Below, one piece after another: positions 58,855 to 64,000 of a DNA stretch of 64,000 nt. A program made the translations under genes and the position numbers. The notes beneath the pieces were generated by a model. The model made no database searches, was not told where the DNA came from, and was given only the letters and a program-made list of their open reading frames with translations. The DNA is taken from NCBI RefSeq assembly GCF_902167145.1, contig NC_050096.1, positions 268,172,622-268,236,621 on the forward strand, written 5' to 3'. This DNA comes from Zea mays. Its lineage: Eukaryota > Streptophyta > Magnoliopsida > Poales > Poaceae. Within the stretch, counting starts at the first letter, position 1. Each line of letters begins with the position of its first letter.

Positions 58855-59485
58855 CAATGCCAACCAATGGGACGCCCGTCTGGATTCGGGCATCCCTTGG
58901 AGTCTGTGGCGAAACTGGACTGAAGTCCTGGTCAAGGTTGCGACCCTCGAAGTTTTGTCGGCACTCACGCGCCCTCTCCAGAGAGATCCGAGCATCCTCG
59001 CCTGCACGCCGGTGGTTGAGCTCTACTCGTAGGTCATCATCCCTCTCCAGAGAGATTTGGGCATCCTCGCCCGCACGCCTGCGGTTGAGCTCTGCACGCA
59101 GGTCATTAGTCCGTGCACCCCTCATCGAGGGTGAGTGCACCGATGCCGACGCCTCGCGTTGACGTCGGAATGACCGTGGCCTGGGCCTGGCCGAGCCAAA
59201 ATATGCCATGCCGAGGAGACGGTCGACATCCTCGCGCCACTGCCTCATGGCCCCCGCGAGGCCATGGAACCCGGGGGGTTGCGCAGCAACTCCCTGGCTG
59301 CAGACGAGGCCCCAGGCGTAGCCCTTGACGCTTGGGATGTCTGCACATGCGTGTGTTGCTGCGTAGCTTGCATAGCAGCAGCGCCGGTGGCAGGGCGGTT
59401 GGAGCTTCGTGGCATGGAGGATGCTGCTTCTTCCTCCATCGGGAAGTCCTCGGGAATGAAGTCACAGTGCTCGACGATTTGAACC
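58855..59485 (-). pseudogene. gag N-terminal region of element C, right of Sirevirus G
   Basis: It starts at ATG 59485 (MVQIVEHCDFIPEDFP), with an Ala/Gln/Ser-rich stretch. The frame is lost near 59250 by an indel and continues as GLAGAMRQWREDVDRLLG. A repeated Arg/Glu segment (AELNRRRAGEDAQISLERD, then VELNHRRAGEDARISLER) reflects a 66-bp tandem duplication. It runs into the GCAGC target site at 58850. Confidence 0.7.
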
Positions 59486-59526
59486 ATGGTGTCAAGCAAG
59501 AAGGCAGGCGAAAAAACTAAAGCCAA

Positions 59527-59546
59527 GTCCCCTACCTGGCGCGCCA
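59527..59546 (-). other. Primer-binding site of element C
   Basis: The minus strand reads TTGGCGCGCCAGGTAGGGG, identical to the site of element A. Confidence 0.75.
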
Positions 59547-59548
59547 AA

Positions 59549-60637
59549 TGTTGGTGGGAGGAATTCCACCGGCCGGGTGGCGGAACGCACCCGACCTAAA
59601 TCCTAAGATGAGGAGGGGCCTAAGCGGTTTGCTTGTCTGTTGGAAGGTGGAAGAACACACGAGGACATGAGGGTTTAGAGTGGTTCAGACCGCCGGAGCG
59701 TAATACCCTACCTCCACTGTGTGTATGTTGTATTGAGAGTGTGAGAGCTTGAGAGTCTGTGTGAACTTGTCCCTTGTAATGTTGTGTGCCTTCCCTTTTA
59801 TAGTTTAAGGGAGGCACATACAAGGATGCTGAGCCCCGACATTTGGGCCCAGGAACATAATGGAAAGAATATATTATGTGAGCAACTAATGCTAGTAACG
59901 TCTGAGCAATCACCGGGAGTCTTGATGACCGCAGTCCATACAGCATTGATAGCCGAAACGTACGAGTAATGGTGAATAACTGCATGGCCCGCGTATCGCG
60001 GACTGCGCATGCCAACTGTCAGTGGAATGGACAGACACACGTGTTATCCGTAATGAATGCAGTGGCGCGCGAAGCCCAGTGGCGTCATGCTCGGTTCCAC
60101 CCGTTGGCTTAACCCGCGCGCAGTATGCCACGTGGCAGCATCAGGGTTCCACCTGAGTGGGGAGCAGGAGTGTATGTAGATAGGTCCGGAGCACACCGGA
60201 GTAGGTCTAGACACGTGTCAGCTCCGAACCCCCGCCTGGGCCTTAAGTAAGGTCTTGGGACCCCATTGTGGGCGGTTTGGACCCCATACGGGGGGGGGTC
60301 CGGATCCCATTCTAGAGGTCCGGTCCGTACCCGTGGGGGTCCTGGACTAACCTGGAGGTCCGGACCGTATATCCGGGGGTCCAGCACTCTCCCATGGGGG
60401 TCCGGACTCACTGTCTATGCCTTGGAGTACATCACCTTCTCTAGCCACGTGGCGGCCCCAGAGCCACCCACGTGGTGGGGTCGGATGCTGTTGCTGGCCC
60501 AGAGTAGTCACCCGAGGCTGGGGCGAGTCACAGCCTGACCCCACGCATAGCTCCTTTACCACGCGACTAAAGATAGTCGCGTGGGTACTGCATCTTCATA
60601 CTGTATTAAGGGGTACCCTAGTTTTAGGGTACCGACA
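59549..60637 (-). repeat. 5' LTR of element C, 1089 bp
   Basis: On the minus strand it starts TGTCGGTACCCTAAAACTAG and ends CACCAACA. A minus-strand TATAAAAGG lies near 59805. It is similar over its length to 61440-62544, with many substitutions and length differences in the G-run-rich middle. Confidence 0.9.
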
Positions 60638-60758
60638 AGCTCCTTAGAGAGCTTATACACGTGGTCGGATACCTATCATCCTCAAAGCCAGGGGGTTGTT
60701 CCACGTATACCTCCTCCTTGATTGGCCCATTGAGGAAAGCGCTCTTCATGTCCATTTG
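60638..60758 (-). mobile_element. Sirevirus RT fragment
   Basis: It matches the RT segment of G at about 49690-49815 (CCAGGGGGTTGTTCCACGTA, then TTGATTGGCCCATTGAGGAAA). It is cut on the left by element C and on the right by a gypsy fragment. Confidence 0.85.
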
Positions 60759-60932
60759 ACCTATATAGAGAAGCCAGCGCAAATTCTTGAGACTGCAGAC
60801 AGAGTCACCTGGAGGAAAACTATCAGAATGTGCAAAGTCAGATGGAGTCACCACTCTGAGGAAGAAGCAACCTGGGAGCGTGAAGATGACCTGATAGCTA
60901 AATATCCCGAACTCTTTGCTGGCCAACCTTGA
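60759..60932 (+). pseudogene. Chromodomain at the C-terminus of a chromovirus integrase
   Basis: [15 protein letters not shown], then [23 protein letters not shown] and LIAKYPELF, ending in TGA. This is the integrase-linked chromodomain of Del/Tekay-type gypsy elements, which is thought to guide insertion into heterochromatin. All upstream pol sequence is missing. Confidence 0.8.
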
Positions 60933-61439
60933 ATCTCGAGGGCGAGATTCTTTTAAGGGGGATAGGTTTATAACTCCCTGAATTTGGGGGTAGAATTTTT
61001 TCACTTCTTTTTACTCACCAAATTCAGGTGTTACTCTCTTTTCTCTTCTGTTTCACTTCTTCTTCCCAATTTCAAAGCGGTGTAGCGACTGGTGTCCGTA
61101 TTACGTATAAACAAAACCTAAGTTGTCATGGGTGTTGCATCATGCCGAATCATATTTATTTTGTCTGATGTCGTGCTTAATCGCGTGTTTGCCTAGTCTC
61201 GTTCGGTTTTCATTTCGCGATTTGGATTTTGATCTGTGGTTGTGCGTGCTGCGGGATTTCGACCCGTGGTGCGACCCAGCTCGGCCTGGCCCAACTCGGC
61301 CCGGCCTTGGCCCGCGCCCCCTGGCGCGCTGCCCCTCCCCATGCCGCCCCCTCCCTGGTCTCTTTCCCCTCATTCAATTCTCCCGTGCACAACTCCCTCT
61401 CTCCCATCTCTCTCTCTTCCCCGTGGTGCCCTAGGTTTT
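60933..61439 (+). mobile_element. 3' tail and truncated LTR of the chromovirus
   Basis: TTTTAAGGGGGATAGG (about 60951-60966) is the polypurine tract, and the LTR starts near 60967 with a mutated TGTAAC-type start (TTATAACTCCCTGAATTTGG). It is cut at 61439 by the LTR of element D. Confidence 0.6.
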
Positions 61440-62544
61440 TGTCGGAGAGGGAATTCTCCGGTCGGGTGGCGAAGTGCACCCGCCCTAAATCCTAAGAGGC
61501 TTAAGCGTTTTGCCTGTCCTGCTAAGCGAACATCAAGCACATGAACACGCGAGAGTTTAGAGTGGTTCGGGCTGCCGGAGCGTAATACCCTACTCCACTA
61601 TATGTTGGATTGTTGTGGAAGCTTGAGAATTGAGAGTCTAAGTTGGGTCTAAGGGAGCCTGGACGAGCTTGTGTTGTAACGTTGCATGCCTCCCCTTTTA
61701 TAGCTAAGGGGGGCATGCACAAAGGTACTGAGCCCCGACATGTGGGCCCAAGGACATAATGGATGTAGCACTTGGAGCTACAAATGTTCGCCGCTGGAGC
61801 ATTCTTCTCGCGTCCTGACATCCAAGATCTGCGTAGTATCGGCGTGCAGGGGAAGCTTCTCGTATAAGGGATGATGAGCACAGTGCGCCACGCGGCACGG
61901 GCGCACTGTTTGACAACGGACTGGACAGGTGCGCCGTCTGCAGGATGGCCCTGGCGCCACCTGCCAGCGGAGTGAACAGGACGCATTAAATGCTGAGAGG
62001 GAACATTGCCTGTCAGCGTGGTGGGCAGGCGGCGCGTCTTCTCTGCAATAAATGCAGAGACCGCGTGACTTTAGAGGCCTTACGTCAGGCTCCGCCCGCT
62101 GGCTTATGTCACGGGCCACAAGCCACGCGGCAGCAGCGGGTCTCCGCCTGAGCGAGGAGCGCAAGCGCACAGGATAAGGCCTGGACACGTGTCAGCACCG
62201 GACCCTTACTCATGCTGGGGTCCCCCCTGTCCCGGGACCTTGCTGTGGTCCGAACCTTACTCGGAGGGACCTGGGGCCCATCCGAGGGACCTGGCATGCC
62301 TTCTTGGGAGTCCCGGGCCGTAATCGGGGGTCCGGGTTGTGCGTACAGGGGTCTGGTGTTCCTCCGTGGAGGTCCGGTCCCAATGATACATCCTGGGGTG
62401 TATCATCTTTTCTCGCCACGTGGTGCCCCTAGACCTGCCCATATGGTGGGGTCGGGTGCCGTTCATCATGTGGCTAGGAGACGCCGTACGTGTACAACGT
62501 ATTTATACTGTAGTAGAGAGTACCCCTAATTCAGGGTACCGACA
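61440..62544 (-). repeat. 3' LTR of element D, 1105 bp
   Basis: On the minus strand it starts TGTCGGTACCCTGAATTAGG and ends CTCTCCGACA. It shares AATTC(C/T)(A/C)CCGG(C/T)CGGGTGGCG and the terminal GGGTACCGACA with the C LTR. Confidence 0.88.
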
Positions 62545-63321
62545 GTGGCCTCCGGACCCGCCTTAGGGGAGGATACAAGCCTACAGGTGGGGCCAAAGTC
62601 TGATTGGCGATTGGCTTGTTGCTCCTGCGCGCCCGTTGATGCAATTATTGTCGGCCCGCCTATGGTCACGCCGACTGCCACGCCTGTTCCCACGGTTGAC
62701 TGGCCTGTGACCTCCGCACTTAATGTCATTGTTGGGCCATGCGCGGGGTGCCTCGAGTCGCTGCACTGGTTTTGAAAATTTATCTTTTCAGTCTTCTGCG
62801 ACGGCCCCGAGGAGACGTGGTATTGGCGCGAGCGGCGGTGCGACTTTTCTGCACCCAGTAACTGGTGCGTCGGGTGCATGACATGTGGGCCTGGGCCCCC
62901 ATGTTGGACCGCTGGTTGCAGCGAAGCCGAGGGGGCACACAACCGAGGGTCGGTTGCATGCTGCTTGCGTAGCGGTTCGCCTTCTTGATCGCTGGTTGCG
63001 GCGAAGATGAATGGGCACATAACCGCGGGGCGGTTGCACGTTCTTTGTGTGACAGTTCGCCTTCTTCGCGCTTCGGGCCAGCTTGAATGACATGTGGGGC
63101 CTGGCCCCCGTGTCATAGGATGGGAACCCTGGTGCGCATTGGGGGACACTTTGCCCGTGACGCTTCGGGGCGCGAGTGGGGAAATATGTCTTTAAAAAGG
63201 GGTTCACCCCTCGAGTAGCAGCCATGGATTGCTTCTCTACCACTCGTGGTGCCCTTTCGCCTTCGAGCTCTCTGCGCCCCTTTGCCTTCAAGGTTTCTAC
63301 TTTGTGTCGCTATAATTTACC
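62545..63321. other. Non-coding spacer of element D
   Basis: Homologous to 36849-37616, for example GGGGAGGATACAAGCCTACAGG against GGGGAGGATGCGAGCCTGCAGG. It includes a two-copy segment with GCTGGTTGCGGCGAA / GCTGGTTGCAGCGAA (62911, 62991). No gene. Confidence 0.6.
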
Positions 63322-64000
63322 ATGGCCTTGTGACTTCATCTCGAGCGCTCTCAGACTAAGTGAGTGCTCGAAATGGTATACCGCCTGCTTGGACGGGCTG
63401 CGCCGGCGTTCGGTGGAAGCATTTGCGCCGGCGTCATCCACCCCGCTGGGCTTGCCGCTAGAGAGTTTGTGCCTTTTGTCCTCCCTAGTGGGCCGGTGCT
63501 ACTGGTCTTGTTTTCCCTCTATAGGAGGTGCGCGGCCTTGTGGGTGCGGTGCTTTTCCACTGGCGCTTGGCTTCAAGGATGTTCATCTGCCTCGCGGTGG
63601 TGGTGAGCGAGCTGAGCCGCGGCTTCGCCTCCCACATGGGCTGGTGCCTGCTTCTTCCTCCAGCATCCGGAGGAAAAGGATGATCACCAGCCTTGTGAAG
63701 GAGGCGAACTTCGGCTACGCGGTCCCAGCCGGACCACAAGGGCTGCCTTTCGCCGTGCTCCCAGCTCCATGGCTTGGATGGTCTTGTCCTCACCCCCATA
63801 GGGGGACGGAGGCGAGGACCTCTTCGTCATGGCGTGCACGCTGAGGTGGTCGCCACCGCTAGGGAGGCTGCCCGGCGCAGAGGTGGTTGCCGCCGCTAGT
63901 GAGGCTGCCCGTTGCAGAGGTGGTTGCCTCTGCTAGCGAGCCGCTCGGGGCTGAGGTAGTTGCCGTCAGCGCAGAGGTGGTCGCTGCCGTCGGTGCTGAG
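63322..64000 (+). pseudogene. Antisense Transposase_28-like gene of element D, N-terminal part
   Basis: ATG 63322, with in-frame TGA at codons 4 and 14, followed by LEMVYRLLGRAAPAF and GLAAREFVPFV, which align with LNLVRNLLGWSAPGL and DLAAREFVLFV of the C protein. After about 63500 the frame shifts. The distance from the polypurine tract to the ATG (777 bp) is almost that in C (768 bp). From 63843 on the sequence is a 37-bp tandem array (GAGGTGGTCGCC at 63843, 63880, 63917, 63953) coding for a Val/Ala/Glu-rich repeat, and it runs off the window. Confidence 0.6.

Larger units (their letters stand above)
36655..60637 (-). mobile_element. Ty3/gypsy Tat-lineage element C, carrying nested insertions
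   Basis: Minus-strand order: 5' LTR (60637-59549), primer site, gag (interrupted by Sirevirus G), protease, RT, RNase H, second RNase H, integrase, an antisense gene, polypurine tract, and 3' LTR remnant (36848-36655). Without G it is about 11.7 kb in view. The visible 194 bp of the 3' LTR differ from the matching part of the 5' LTR at about 14 positions by hand count, nearly all transitions. Family name unknown to me; same family as D. Confidence 0.85.
61440..64000 (-). mobile_element. Ty3/gypsy element D (same family as C), 3' LTR and 3' internal part
   Basis: 3' LTR at 61440-62544, polypurine tract complement GTGGCCTCCGGACCCGCC at 62545, and an internal region homologous to 36849 onward. 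gag-pol should lie beyond the right edge. Confidence 0.82.

Overview
The window looks like a piece of a large, repeat-rich grass genome, most likely maize or another Zea. The evidence is nested LTR retrotransposons of maize type (Tat-lineage Ty3/gypsy resembling cinful/zeon, Sirevirus Ty1/copia resembling Opie/Ji, a long-LTR family of about 3.3 kb) around one small intron-containing gene. The species is inferred; no bacterial features, CRISPR arrays, rRNA or tRNA genes were seen.

Layout. 1-8911: minus-strand cinful-like gypsy element (A), 3' end outside the window, inserted into 8912-12511, the 3' end of a plus-strand element of the same family (B). 12512-13185: fragments (LTR piece, Ac/Ds-like hAT end, Stowaway-like MITE). 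13968-16965: the only apparent host gene, five coding exons, encoding a 139-residue twin-CX9C (CHCH) mitochondrial protein of the CHCHD2/CHCHD10/Mix17 family. About 17541-22690: a heavily decayed minus-strand copia element. 22700-23818: plus-strand Sirevirus 3' end. 23819-30636: rearranged minus-strand long-LTR element (X) with one unfamiliar ORF and no visible reverse transcriptase. 30637-36654: plus-strand Opie-like Sirevirus (F), interrupted by X. 36655-60637: minus-strand Tat-lineage gypsy element (C), interrupted by a structurally complete minus-strand Sirevirus (G, 46603-58849, target duplication GCAGC), itself interrupted by a solo LTR of the X family (53264-56611, target duplication ATTGT). 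60638-61439: a copia RT scrap and the 3' end of a chromodomain gypsy element. 61440-64000: 3' LTR and 3' internal part of another element of the C family (D).

How the parts relate. The nesting gives a relative order: C is older than G, and G is older than its solo LTR. Elements B, C and D each carry, between pol and the 3' LTR and on the opposite strand to gag-pol, a gene with a Transposase_28-like N-terminus. In C it can be followed over about 3 kb, with a 72-bp intron that keeps the frame. Coding regions in the elements I translated in detail are broken mostly by in-frame TAG codons, as expected if methylated CAG sites decayed to TAG. None of the transposon ORFs appears intact. The CHCH gene appears fully intact.
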